The notes under the pieces: generated by a model | What the model saw: the letters and a program-made list of their open reading frames with translations, nothing else | What the model was told of the DNA's origin: nothing | The model's database searches: none | Shown: piece after piece, positions 1-8,688 of the stretch | Numbering within the stretch: position 1 is the stretch's first letter | Layout: the number at the start of each line of letters is the position of its first letter | Made by a program: the position numbers and the translations under genes | Source: Clostridiales bacterium | GTDB taxonomy: Bacteria > Bacillota > Clostridia > Saccharofermentanales > Saccharofermentanaceae | Direction: 5' to 3' | NCBI GenBank assembly: GCA_017478485.1 | Contig: JAFVDI010000028.1 | Coordinates: forward strand, 1-64,000 | Length of the DNA: 64,000 bases

Positions 1-97
1 ACGAGCTTAAACCATATTTCTTAGAAAGAGTGTCGCTTCCGTAGCCTTCGCAATGCTTTTCATAGATTTCCTTTTTTAATTCAAAATTGTATCTCAT
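1..97 (-). CDS. IS3-type transposase OrfA, N-terminal part (cut by window edge)
   Basis: Only the first 32 codons are visible. The start is the ATG at 97 and the peptide begins MRYNFELKKEIYEKH. It continues through a short helix-turn-helix-like stretch (SDTLSKKYGLSS), as at the N-terminus of IS3-family OrfA proteins, which bind the element's ends. A terminal-repeat-like hairpin lies directly upstream (105-140), as expected for an IS end. The rest of the gene, any frameshift site and the OrfB integrase lie outside the window, so subgroup and intactness cannot be judged. A stand-alone HTH protein is the main alternative. Confidence 0.55.
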   Translation of the reverse strand, partial: MRYNFELKKEIYEKHCEGYGSDTLSKKYGLSS

Positions 98-101
98 ATA
101 A

Positions 102-140
102 AAACCCCCGAAGTTTGTTCAACTTCAGGGGTTCACTTCA
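102..140 (-). mobile_element. Probable IS terminal inverted repeat with subterminal hairpin
   Basis: Read on the minus strand, the sequence starts TGAAGTGAACCCC at 140 and runs into an imperfect hairpin. The arms are 105-114 and 122-132: CCCC(C)GAAGTT against AACTTC(A)GGGG. A T-run follows at the foot of the stem, just before the transposase ATG. IS3-like elements often begin with TGA and carry GC-rich ends. The partner end and any target duplication are outside the window. Alternatively the hairpin could be a terminator protecting the transposase from outside transcription. Confidence 0.5.
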
Positions 141-178
141 CTTTATGTCGACTCCTTTTAATTACGTTTAATACCGAA

Positions 179-2128
179 TTAATCCTCTATGATTCCGTAA
201 TAATACTTCATTGCGTTCAGTGAGAATCCGGTAACCAGCTTCTTGAACGGAGGGTTCGGAGGAGGAAGTGATGATGCACCAGGTGTAGCAGGCATATACC
301 ACTTACCGGCATCCGCATCATCATAACCGTCTGTCATGACTCTGCTGTAGAGTACACCATTGTCATTGTTCCTGATTACAAGGTTTGAATTAGGTGTTGA
401 TCCATAGGAATCATTGAAGAGACCAATGAATGACTCCATGATGATGTTCTTATCGATCGTGAACTTGTTGTGGCCCATACCGATGACCATAGCGCAAGGT
501 TCATTAGATCCATTGTAGTACTTGCTGTACTTTCCGCCGGATTCCTTTTCGAAAGCCTGAGGGTTGCCGAGATTGCTTTCCCACTTACCCCTGATGTATT
601 CATATGTCTTCTGAGCGTCATCAAATTTTCTCTTCTCTACAGCGAATATACCGTTGCCGCAGACTCTGCCGTTTGAACCGCCGGGCCAAGAGACGTTAGC
701 CTTGTTCTCGAGAAGGAACAATACAGGATATGAAGGCTTAGGATCGTTTACGATAAAGACTACGTTATAGAGCTGGAAGTTTGTGTCACCCTTAAACCAG
801 AACTGATACTTCTTACCGCCTTCAAGAACGACGATATAAGGTTCTTTAGCTGATAAACCGGGGTGTGTCTCATCATGGTCTGAACCATCACTTGTGAAGA
901 CATATGTTCCAGGTGTTACATAAGCACCGCCATTCTTCTGGTAACTCTTTGATGTAAGGAAGCTTCCCAAAGAACCGGACCATGTAGGATTGCTGGGTGC
1001 AGTCTTTGATGTAACCTTGTTGTTCGCGATATTACCGATACTGGTAAGGAAATCATCAGTTGTAGGGAAAGCATTTGTTCCGCCGGGCCTATACTGTGTG
1101 TTGTAAGTATAGTACTTCTGTACCTTGTTTGAAAATGCCTGCTGATCTGAAGAACTGGAGAATACAGCTGTTCCGTCCTTCTTCATACCGTTGGAATTGA
1201 TCTCAACAACTGTAGCACCGTCTGTCCAGTTACCATAATTTGTTCTGCCGCAAAGGTAGAAAGTCAGGCCTGATACGCAGTCACCGAAATTTCCTCTGTT
1301 TGCTTCGTTAGAAATAGGTTCTGTGCCTGAGCCGAAGAAGAACATGTTCTTTACATGACCTTTCTTAAACTTACCGCTGTCTCCTGACTTAAGCTTAGCG
1401 CCCTGAAGGAAAACGATATCTTTAGACTTAAAGTCTTCGTCTTTGAACGTTACATCACCGTCGCAGTATACCATCGTAGCGGTGGACGAGAATGAAGAGT
1501 TATCAGTATGAGCACCCTTACGAACGAGGAAGATATTGTTAGGATCGTCAGCCTTTCCTTCACCGACATCTTCCATGTTATTCTTAGTAAATACACCGTT
1601 ATGGTCGAACTGTGTGTTGAAAGGAGCATTGTTAGTAGTTCCCGGAGGAGTTACATAAGAAAGTTCTGCACGGACGTTCTCGACTTTACCGTCAATGTGA
1701 GTAGAGAAGTCAGCATAGTAAGTATAATCATCATCCGGATTAGTAGCGCCGCTGCCCGTCTTCTTTCTGTGAAGATAGACAGTCGTATAGCTATCTGTAC
1801 TTGTAGTACCCTCATCCTCGAGACCAGGGACCTTCTGTGCCGTGGAAGAAGCCTCAACATGGATTGTTGAAGGGCCCTTGCAAAGATTGATGATTCTGGA
1901 ATCATCAAACTCGCATTTCTGAATGGAGCGGTAGAAAGCTTCTGCTACAGATGTAACTGTAAGTCTTGCCTGGTTGCTCTCTGCCTCTTCATAGACACGT
2001 CTTCTCGTTGCTTGAGTAAGCATCATGGCAGCGGCAATAAAGATAATTGCGAATGCCAGGATGAAAACAACGGTAACGAGGATCGCACCCTGTCTGCTTC
2101 CCTTCTTCTTGTTTAATTTTCTCATCAT
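179..2128 (-). CDS. PilX/pseudopilin-like surface protein (orphan)
   Basis: A 649-residue protein. It has a short basic head (MMRKLNKKKGSRQG), one hydrophobic helix at about residues 15-37, and an Arg/Glu-rich amphipathic segment (RRRVYEEAESNQARL). This is the architecture of the PilX_N/type IV pseudopilin N-terminus. Cleavage by a prepilin peptidase after RQG is plausible but the usual Glu+5 is not evident. The remaining ~600 residues are polar and rich in Gly, Asn, Ser and Thr, and match no domain I can name. The ATG at 2128 follows an AGGAAGGTG ribosome site, and a good promoter sits at 2224-2252. No pilus motor, platform or peptidase gene is in the window, so the pilus link rests on the N-terminus only. 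Confidence 0.55.
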   Translation of the reverse strand: MMRKLNKKKGSRQGAILVTVVFILAFAIIFIAAAMMLTQATRRRVYEEAESNQARLTVTSVAEAFYRSIQKCEFDDSRIINLCKGPSTIHVEASSTAQKVPGLEDEGTTSTDSYTTVYLHRKKTGSGATNPDDDYTYYADFSTHIDGKVENVRAELSYVTPPGTTNNAPFNTQFDHNGVFTKNNMEDVGEGKADDPNNIFLVRKGAHTDNSSFSSTATMVYCDGDVTFKDEDFKSKDIVFLQGAKLKSGDSGKFKKGHVKNMFFFGSGTEPISNEANRGNFGDCVSGLTFYLCGRTNYGNWTDGATVVEINSNGMKKDGTAVFSSSSDQQAFSNKVQKYYTYNTQYRPGGTNAFPTTDDFLTSIGNIANNKVTSKTAPSNPTWSGSLGSFLTSKSYQKNGGAYVTPGTYVFTSDGSDHDETHPGLSAKEPYIVVLEGGKKYQFWFKGDTNFQLYNVVFIVNDPKPSYPVLFLLENKANVSWPGGSNGRVCGNGIFAVEKRKFDDAQKTYEYIRGKWESNLGNPQAFEKESGGKYSKYYNGSNEPCAMVIGMGHNKFTIDKNIIMESFIGLFNDSYGSTPNSNLVIRNNDNGVLYSRVMTDGYDDADAGKWYMPATPGASSLPPPNPPFKKLVTGFSLNAMKYYYGIIED

Positions 2129-2223
2129 ATAGAAGCACCTTCCTTCTTATGTGATTTATTACAATTCAATGTTTTCAATGGTTTGCGCACAAAATACGCA
2201 TACACTTCCAATTTCTTAAGCTT

Positions 2224-2252
2224 ATTTTATGACATCGCAGGCCAAATTTCAA
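2224..2252 (-). promoter_or_regulatory. Sigma-A-type promoter for the PilX-like gene
   Basis: On the minus strand, -35 TTGAAA (2252-2247) and -10 TAAAAT (2229-2224) are separated by exactly 17 bases. The promoter lies about 100 bases ahead of the ATG at 2128. Confidence 0.6.
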
Positions 2253-2304
2253 CAGAAAATTCCAAATTTGCTAATCTTTTTTACATACTTTGTTAACATT
2301 TCGT

Positions 2305-3306
2305 TTACAAATTGCCGGATTCTTCTTTATTATCCTCCTGAATCACCGCCGGAGCGCCTGCTGCGCCGTATTTGTCGAACTCTTCTTTTTTGGAAGCAAC
2401 CAGATAATAATCGGTCTGCGTTGCAAATCTTAATACTGAGGAAGCGAAATACATTCCTGCTTTATTCTTCTTGATCCTTGATCTGGAGAAGAGCTCGCCG
2501 TGCTCAATACAACTGTAAAGAGCATATTGTGACTTACGGATACGGAATTTGCTTATCTTGGCTGTTAACGGCCTTGAGCACAGCGGGCAGACACTTGTAA
2601 AGCCCTCGATCATTTTTAAGGCACCTTCCGCGTCCTTTGCCTCGCTTCCCACAAGGCTGAATTCATTCTTCAGATCGGGATCGATAGAAGAGCTGGATAT
2701 GGCGGAGATGACTTCAGAAGGCTTGTTATGTCTGAAGATCTCTTCAAACACCGCGCCGGTATACTGGGCATCGGCTGTTGCGCTGTGGAATATATCCTTC
2801 TTTTCGATGTTATAGAAATCAACGGCAGCTTCAACACTCCTCTGCTTGCCCTTCTGCCCTGCAAAAAACGAAAATATCGGCTGAAGATCAAGGAACTGCA
2901 TGCCGAGTTTCGGCTCCATCCCGAAAAACTTAAGATTCATCTTCAGCATAGCGGGATCGGAGTTCCCCCATCCCACCAGGATCGCATCATCTCCGCAGAA
3001 TTCGCGGAAGCCCTTATAGGCTTCCGCAAAAGGCTGGCCCTTCTTCAGGTCGCTGTTCTTCTTGCACGTAACTTTCCTCACGTGATAGTGAAGTCTTGTA
3101 TAAATCGCAGGCACAACATCAGCGGAAAAGGTACCTCTGCAAATGAGGTCCCCGTTCTCATAAACGTATCTGCAGGCGCCAATCTCAATGATCTCTCCGG
3201 TCAGAGCAGCGCAATCGAAATCATATGTCTTGCCGGGTATCGGCTGATTCCACTCGAGGTCGAAAACTACGAACTCACAGCCATCAACAATCTTCTTGCT
3301 CAGCAT
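2305..3306 (-). CDS. DEDDh 3'-5' exonuclease with C-terminal zinc-ribbon-like region
   Basis: About 333 residues. The N-terminal half is an RNase T/DnaQ-type exonuclease. ExoI is FDLEWN (Asp and Glu metal ligands), ExoII is in WGNSDPAMLKMNL, and ExoIII is the H...D of FHSATADAQYTG. It most resembles the KapD/ERI-1-like stand-alone exonucleases. The C-terminal third carries CPLCSRPL and later CIEHGE, a possible zinc-binding pair that is not part of the nuclease fold. A TTG at 3321 is also in frame, but the only Shine-Dalgarno-like bases (AAAGG) abut it, so the ATG at 3306 is preferred. Either way the start lies inside the end of the upstream YfhO-like gene, suggesting coupling. Substrate is unknown. 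Confidence 0.75.
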   Translation of the reverse strand: MLSKKIVDGCEFVVFDLEWNQPIPGKTYDFDCAALTGEIIEIGACRYVYENGDLICRGTFSADVVPAIYTRLHYHVRKVTCKKNSDLKKGQPFAEAYKGFREFCGDDAILVGWGNSDPAMLKMNLKFFGMEPKLGMQFLDLQPIFSFFAGQKGKQRSVEAAVDFYNIEKKDIFHSATADAQYTGAVFEEIFRHNKPSEVISAISSSSIDPDLKNEFSLVGSEAKDAEGALKMIEGFTSVCPLCSRPLTAKISKFRIRKSQYALYSCIEHGELFSRSRIKKNKAGMYFASSVLRFATQTDYYLVASKKEEFDKYGAAGAPAVIQEDNKEESGNL

Positions 3307-5632
3307 TTGTTTCTTCGGCAACCTTTCTTGTCTTTTTATTATTATTACTATACTTATATATTAGAGGGATTGCGATCACCGCGAGGCAGACAGCTACCGA
3401 GAGTGCAATGCCGCCTGAAAGTCCCGGTATGGTCTTTGTAATGCTTACATTAAAATCTTCCGTTCCTTCCCCGCCATCGAAAACACATCCCAGAAGCCCG
3501 AGGTAATTGAACGTTCTGCAGTTTCTTCCGTTGACGTTAACTTTAAAAGAAGGATCGTAAGTTACGGATGTGATCAGAGCGAACTCTCCCGAACGCTGCT
3601 CCGGAAGGTCGCTGCGTTTGAAACTGAGCGTACTGCCGCTCATCTCGCGGGCCGCTTTCTCGATATTGCCGGAAGCATCCTTTTTAACGCGCATTACAGC
3701 CAGCAGGTTCTCCTCTTCCTCCTCAAGATCAAAGAAGAACGCGAGTTCATGCTTTCCCTCACTGCCGTCGATCTCGACAAGAGAAGGTCCGAACACGTCA
3801 GTTTCCTCTTCGTTTTCACCATTAGTGTTCCTGATGGTGATGTTGCCTGCAAAACCGCTGTAGACATAGATCTTTTCGTCTTTCCCGCAGTCAAGCTCAT
3901 ATGTTATCGAGGAGAAACCCTGACCTACTTTATGGACATCTCCCTTAACTCTCTCCGCCTGATCGGAATATTCCAGCGAAAGCTTGCAGTCTTCAAAAAA
4001 AACTCCGAAGCCTGCAGTCTTTGAAAGCCTGTTGAAACCGTCGGCGAATCCGGAAGGCTGATATGAGCTTATGTCTTCAGACAGGATCATAAATCTCTTC
4101 TCTTTCGAAAACACAGACAGCCCGTAATCATCTTCGGGAATATAACTGCTGTCCTCTGTCTCATCGACGACCGGAAGCACAACAACGCCGGCATCAGACG
4201 AACTTATTGTGTTGTTGAACATTATGAACGACGCATTTACGGTAACAGCAGCAGCACCAAGTGCAGCGATAAAGGTCTTAGTCTTTTTTCCTGCCGGCTT
4301 AAAGGTACTTGCCTCATTTTCTTCCGGCTTATACGAGAGACGTCTGATAATAAGGCCGCAAATAAGCACTGCAACAGCTGTTCCGAGATTAATGGTTGTC
4401 GAAAGCCTGATCTCACCGTAGAAGTTTCCTGAAAAGACAACGAATGCGAGCGGTACCAGGAATGCCGCATAAAGTGCACCGGACGAAGCACCTTCGATGT
4501 TTCTGAGCGCTATTGCGGCGAAGAAGAAAAGGAATACTTCAAGGCAGATGAGCCTGGAAGCGGAAAGTACCGGTGTTTCGCCGAAGATGCTGACTGCTCC
4601 GCTGACAAAAGTAGATGCAACGGATGCATACCAAACTATCATTACAATAGCAGCAGAGACTTTGATGCGGGTCGGTATCCTGAAGTTAAACCAGAAAAGG
4701 ATGAGCGCCTCAACAGTCAGTATTCCTATGTAAAAAACCGGCACCATATCCGTCTCGAGCCCGCCGGACTGTGCTACGAACATATGCCTTAACAGATCAT
4801 AGAGCTTAAAGTTCATGGCCGCGCTCTTAAATGACTCGACAACGTCAAATTCGGGAGCCCTTCCGATAAACCTCGGTATTACGGAAAACGAAGCCATCGC
4901 AACGCCCGAAAAGATCGCTGCCAGCAATCTCATCCAGGATGAAAAGACCTTTCGCTTGCCGGTATACAGACTGACTGGAATGACAAGTGCCGCAACCATA
5001 AGGAAAGGTATGCCGGAAAGGCATCCGTATTCTCCGGAGACCGCGATCAGACAGCATATAAGGCATGAAAGAGCAAACGCTTTCCAGGTCCTCTCCCTCA
5101 AATACGAGTCAAAGCATGACAATGCGGCAGGCAGAAGGATGACCATGTTCATTACCGGCGCAAACTGCGCGGTAAGGATTACCTGGGCAGAAAGCGAATA
5201 CATCATTCCGAGCAGGAATGAATAAAGTCTCCTAAGGCCTGTGTGACGGCAGCAGAATGCGTACATCATGGCTGCCGCGGCTCCGAATCTTAAAAAGTAA
5301 CCGATAGTAAGAATGCCTTTTGTCAGACTCTGCGGCAACAGCAGAGCAATCAAAAAGAACAGATCCAGATTGTTATCAGATATCTGAGTCCATGCATCTG
5401 CAGCTCCGATGCCGCTCTTGATGCTTGCAATGCTCTCTTCCGCAGAAGTAAGACCGGCGATGATGTTTTCGTTCATCTCACCGGTACGCATCGAAAGCGC
5501 TGTCGGGAGTATCTTTCCGGGGGCGACGTTCTGGCCGATGTTAAGAGCGATCGTGGCAGCGCATGCAGCCGCGAGGAAACTGATCACCAATCCGTCAATG
5601 AACTTGTCTCTGCCCGAACGGGTGCCTATCAT
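3284..5632 (-). CDS. YfhO-like multispanning membrane protein, divergent copy
   Basis: A 782-residue protein with about 12-13 membrane segments in its first ~470 residues, then a soluble beta-rich region and one C-terminal helix (about 740-760) with a charged tail. This is the plan of YfhO-family GT-C proteins, which in Bacillus move sugars from lipid carriers to wall polymers outside the membrane. The first external loop (about residues 40-75) lacks the Asp-containing DLxxQYxPF-like motif found in the other two copies here, so catalysis is doubtful. The ATG at 5632 overlaps the stop of the upstream YfhO-like gene as ATGA, so the two are probably translated together. Its own end overlaps the exonuclease start. 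Family assignment rests on architecture and context. Confidence 0.6.
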   Translation of the reverse strand: MIGTRSGRDKFIDGLVISFLAAACAATIALNIGQNVAPGKILPTALSMRTGEMNENIIAGLTSAEESIASIKSGIGAADAWTQISDNNLDLFFLIALLLPQSLTKGILTIGYFLRFGAAAAMMYAFCCRHTGLRRLYSFLLGMMYSLSAQVILTAQFAPVMNMVILLPAALSCFDSYLRERTWKAFALSCLICCLIAVSGEYGCLSGIPFLMVAALVIPVSLYTGKRKVFSSWMRLLAAIFSGVAMASFSVIPRFIGRAPEFDVVESFKSAAMNFKLYDLLRHMFVAQSGGLETDMVPVFYIGILTVEALILFWFNFRIPTRIKVSAAIVMIVWYASVASTFVSGAVSIFGETPVLSASRLICLEVFLFFFAAIALRNIEGASSGALYAAFLVPLAFVVFSGNFYGEIRLSTTINLGTAVAVLICGLIIRRLSYKPEENEASTFKPAGKKTKTFIAALGAAAVTVNASFIMFNNTISSSDAGVVVLPVVDETEDSSYIPEDDYGLSVFSKEKRFMILSEDISSYQPSGFADGFNRLSKTAGFGVFFEDCKLSLEYSDQAERVKGDVHKVGQGFSSITYELDCGKDEKIYVYSGFAGNITIRNTNGENEEETDVFGPSLVEIDGSEGKHELAFFFDLEEEEENLLAVMRVKKDASGNIEKAAREMSGSTLSFKRSDLPEQRSGEFALITSVTYDPSFKVNVNGRNCRTFNYLGLLGCVFDGGEGTEDFNVSITKTIPGLSGGIALSVAVCLAVIAIPLIYKYSNNNKKTRKVAEETNAEQEDC

Positions 5633-8556
5633 TGCTCGCTCTCTCCGTTTCCAGATAAAGTTTCTGAGGATTCAGCATCCGGTGAAGCATCTGCCGTTTT
5701 TTCAGTTTCCGGAAGAACGGAAGGCTCAGCTTCTTCGGGGTGGTCCTGCGCTTCGGTCTCCGTGGAAACTTCAGGTCCTACAGGCAAAACAGCTTCCGGG
5801 ATATCAGCGGGCCCGGATGTCTCAGCAGGAACATCGGAAGGCACAGGTACAGCCGCTGTTGCAGCGACCGCTGCTTTCTTTGAAGCACGTGCCTTTCTGA
5901 TAAGTGCAGGAACAGCAGCAAGAAGGATGATAACCACTACGGATGCGCAGGTTATGCAGACACCGGCTTTGAAGCCATGAGGGGTATATTCGATCCTGAT
6001 ATCGTGCTTTCCGGCATTAAGTTTGATAGCCATAAGCGCATCGTTTACAGGTATGATCTCTGCCTTTTCGCCGTCAACCAAGGCATTCCAGCCTTCAGAA
6101 TAAGGTATTGTAAGGAACAGAAGACCTGACTCCTTGGCAGTGATCGTTCCGTTAAGTGATGTCGAGTCATAAGATGTGACATCAAGCTGTTCGTCAGAAA
6201 GCGACTCGACCATGTTCTTGTATGCTTCAGTATCAAGCTGATATCCGTAAACATAGAACTGAGACGCATTCGGCGGATCATAGTAGTCTACCTTGAGTGT
6301 CATCGGCGTGCCGTCGTAAACACCGAGAGTTATTATCTGGTAACTCCTGATCTCAAATGAATATGACTTATCTCCGATGGTTACCTTTGCAGTTCCGCCC
6401 TTGCTCGATCCGGCAAAGACATAGACATCGGAACCGATCTTTGCATCATCGATAGTGACGGTGAAACCGCAGTCATCGTCGTCATCGGCTTCGATCGTAT
6501 AGTTGAGCATTGTGTTCTTTTTATACTTCGTGCTCATTCCGACAGAATCGACAGCAGTCAGGTTCACGGGCTTGTATACATTGTATTTGACTCCCATCGC
6601 CTGGACCCACTGGTTGGTATTGCTGAAAACATCAGCCTGATCAGAATACACGGGAACATAGTCAGGGAATTTCTCCGAGACCATATAACCTACACTGAGT
6701 GCATCAGGGTTGCCCCATGAGGTGACAGGACCGTCTGTATACTCCTTTTCGAAAAGAGCGGGAACGGTCTTTGTCTTCTCTGTCTCAACGAGGTTCCTTA
6801 CACCGAGCAGCGTAGCGGTAACCCTTGTAAGTCCGGCATTGCGGAAACCGTTGATGCCGTTGTTATGGAAACCGTAGTTTCTCATATATTTGACAAAGCT
6901 CTCTCTTGCAGTGGAAGAGAAGATCGAAAGGCCCTTTACATCGTAGAGAGCCTGAATGTCACATACGTTGTTCGGAAAGAGCTCGGAACGCTCAAACTTT
7001 TTATGGCCTTCTGTTCCCTCAACCGATCTGACGTATTCGGTGATCTGGGGCTGGTTTCTTCCGTAAGGTTCATAAGAAGAGAATCCTTCATGAGAAGCAA
7101 CAAGTCCGATAGATATGGTCGCGGAAGCAAAGATCTCGACCAGCATAGTGACCGTAAGCAAAGTTTCGCAATAGAAAGATGAACGTCCGGAATTCGGATC
7201 GCTGACGACCCTGAGAGCGGCACCCTGAACGATTATGAACAGGAGCGTGCATCCTATCTGGATATAGCTCTCGTTACCCTTTCCGAACTTCTCGTACAGG
7301 ATAAGGAAACCGAACCAGGCAGCAACGGAACCCATGATATATCCGAGTTTCAGGCTCCTTATCCTCCTTATCGTAAGGAAAGCGACAAAGACAAGCAGGA
7401 AGCTCATGAGGAACGATTCCCTGTAAGGGATCTGGTTCGGGAAATGAAGTCCGTGCCAGATGAAGTTGAGCGTTCTGTTCGTAAAGCTCAGATACATTAC
7501 AAATATCAGGAATCCGAAAGAGATCTTGTGTCTCAGGGTAATTCCGGTCTTCTTGGGGAGCATGAAGAACAACGGGAGCAGGACGACTGCTACGATCCCG
7601 CTGTAGACATTGGCCATACCGTCACGGATATTCGGGTTAGGAGCGACCATGAGTCTGCCAAGGAAATCGAAAAGATTGTTCTGGAGCGTGAAATCCTTCG
7701 GCAGCGAGTCACCGGTAGCTGAGCAGTTCTGAAGGATAAGATACGTGGGGATCGTGAGGATCGCCGTGGCACCCGCGGCTACAGCACTCGAAAAAGCGAA
7801 TCTTAACGCAGCCCCTACGAATGTCTTGAAGCACAGCCTCATGGGATCGCCCTTGGGCTTTCCGGGTGTGAAAAGCATTACGTAGTATGCGGGAGCAAAC
7901 AATACAAGGAAAAGGCAGACAAAGAAGCCTGCATAGTAGTTGCAGAAGATGAGCAATGCCAGAGTGACAGCGTAGAATGCGCACTTGCGTTCGATCAGGA
8001 GCTTTCTGAGTCCCAGCATGACCAAAGGCAGCAATACGACCGCATCGCACCACATGATGTTCCAGAAATAAGCGATATACCAGCCGCAGAGCGCATATGA
8101 ACATGCAAAGACAACAGTAATGTTATCTACCCTGTTATTGTCGTTCTCAGCCAGGAAGAACATCATGAACAGACCAGAAAGGCCTGCTCTCAGGCATGTG
8201 ACCATTCCGATATAGACCGGGATCGTCTTTGCGGTAAAGAACAGGGCAAGCAGGTTAAGAGGGCTTGCGGCATAGTTTGCATATGCAGCGTAGAACTCCT
8301 GTCCAAGACCGTCATTCCAGCTGTAAAAGAGTGAATCTCCGGAGAGAATCTTATTGCGGAAAGTTACAACGAAAGGTGCGTACTGGTGATAAAGGTCTAC
8401 AGTAAGCATCGTGCGGTCGCCGAACGGATAGCATCCGGTTATTACGAGGGCGGCCAGGACCGTCAGCAACGGGAAAGAAAATGCAAGGAGAAGCTGAGGC
8501 CAGATTTCAGCCAGCCTGCCAAACTTATTGTTGAGAAGTGCCTTATTTTTGCTCAA
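5629..8556 (-). CDS. YfhO-family GT-C-like membrane protein
   Basis: A 975-residue multispanning protein. TM1 is about residues 20-42. The first external loop carries Asp47 and VDLYHQYAPF (Asp54), placed like the acidic catalytic motif of GT-C glycosyltransferases. About 12 further helices follow, then a large extracytoplasmic domain (about 450-865) ending in a GWNALVDGEKAEI-type segment typical of YfhO proteins. A last helix lies at about 870-890, and a cytoplasmic tail of ~80 residues is rich in Pro, Glu and Ala. The start is TTG at 8556, supported by AGACAGG seven bases upstream. The role is inferred to be transfer of a sugar from a polyprenyl carrier to an envelope polymer. The acceptor is unknown. 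It is co-transcribed with the divergent copy at 3284-5632. Confidence 0.75.
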   Translation of the reverse strand: MSKNKALLNNKFGRLAEIWPQLLLAFSFPLLTVLAALVITGCYPFGDRTMLTVDLYHQYAPFVVTFRNKILSGDSLFYSWNDGLGQEFYAAYANYAASPLNLLALFFTAKTIPVYIGMVTCLRAGLSGLFMMFFLAENDNNRVDNITVVFACSYALCGWYIAYFWNIMWCDAVVLLPLVMLGLRKLLIERKCAFYAVTLALLIFCNYYAGFFVCLFLVLFAPAYYVMLFTPGKPKGDPMRLCFKTFVGAALRFAFSSAVAAGATAILTIPTYLILQNCSATGDSLPKDFTLQNNLFDFLGRLMVAPNPNIRDGMANVYSGIVAVVLLPLFFMLPKKTGITLRHKISFGFLIFVMYLSFTNRTLNFIWHGLHFPNQIPYRESFLMSFLLVFVAFLTIRRIRSLKLGYIMGSVAAWFGFLILYEKFGKGNESYIQIGCTLLFIIVQGAALRVVSDPNSGRSSFYCETLLTVTMLVEIFASATISIGLVASHEGFSSYEPYGRNQPQITEYVRSVEGTEGHKKFERSELFPNNVCDIQALYDVKGLSIFSSTARESFVKYMRNYGFHNNGINGFRNAGLTRVTATLLGVRNLVETEKTKTVPALFEKEYTDGPVTSWGNPDALSVGYMVSEKFPDYVPVYSDQADVFSNTNQWVQAMGVKYNVYKPVNLTAVDSVGMSTKYKKNTMLNYTIEADDDDDCGFTVTIDDAKIGSDVYVFAGSSKGGTAKVTIGDKSYSFEIRSYQIITLGVYDGTPMTLKVDYYDPPNASQFYVYGYQLDTEAYKNMVESLSDEQLDVTSYDSTSLNGTITAKESGLLFLTIPYSEGWNALVDGEKAEIIPVNDALMAIKLNAGKHDIRIEYTPHGFKAGVCITCASVVVIILLAAVPALIRKARASKKAAVAATAAVPVPSDVPAETSGPADIPEAVLPVGPEVSTETEAQDHPEEAEPSVLPETEKTADASPDAESSETLSGNGESEQ

Positions 8557-8632
8557 AACAAAACCTGTCTTTCTTATTTATTTATTATAAAATTACAAAC
8601 GTGTTAATAATAGCACACTTTTGGAAATTACA

Positions 8633-8661
8633 TTGGCATTTTATGTTAAAGTGTCAATAAT
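8633..8661 (+). promoter_or_regulatory. Promoter for the lipid kinase operon
   Basis: -35 TTGGCA (8633-8638), 17-base spacer, -10 AATAAT (8656-8661), 27 bases ahead of the ATG at 8689. On the opposite strand the same ~100 bases hold a TTGACA and an extended -10 (TGCTATTAT) that could serve the divergent YfhO-like gene. Confidence 0.5.
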
Positions 8662-8688
8662 CAAAAATTATGTTTGAAAGGAACGTTA

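Noticed and set aside
2728..3441. A 237-codon open frame opposite the exonuclease and YfhO-like end
   Set aside because: It crosses two genes with good motifs and ribosome sites and has none itself.
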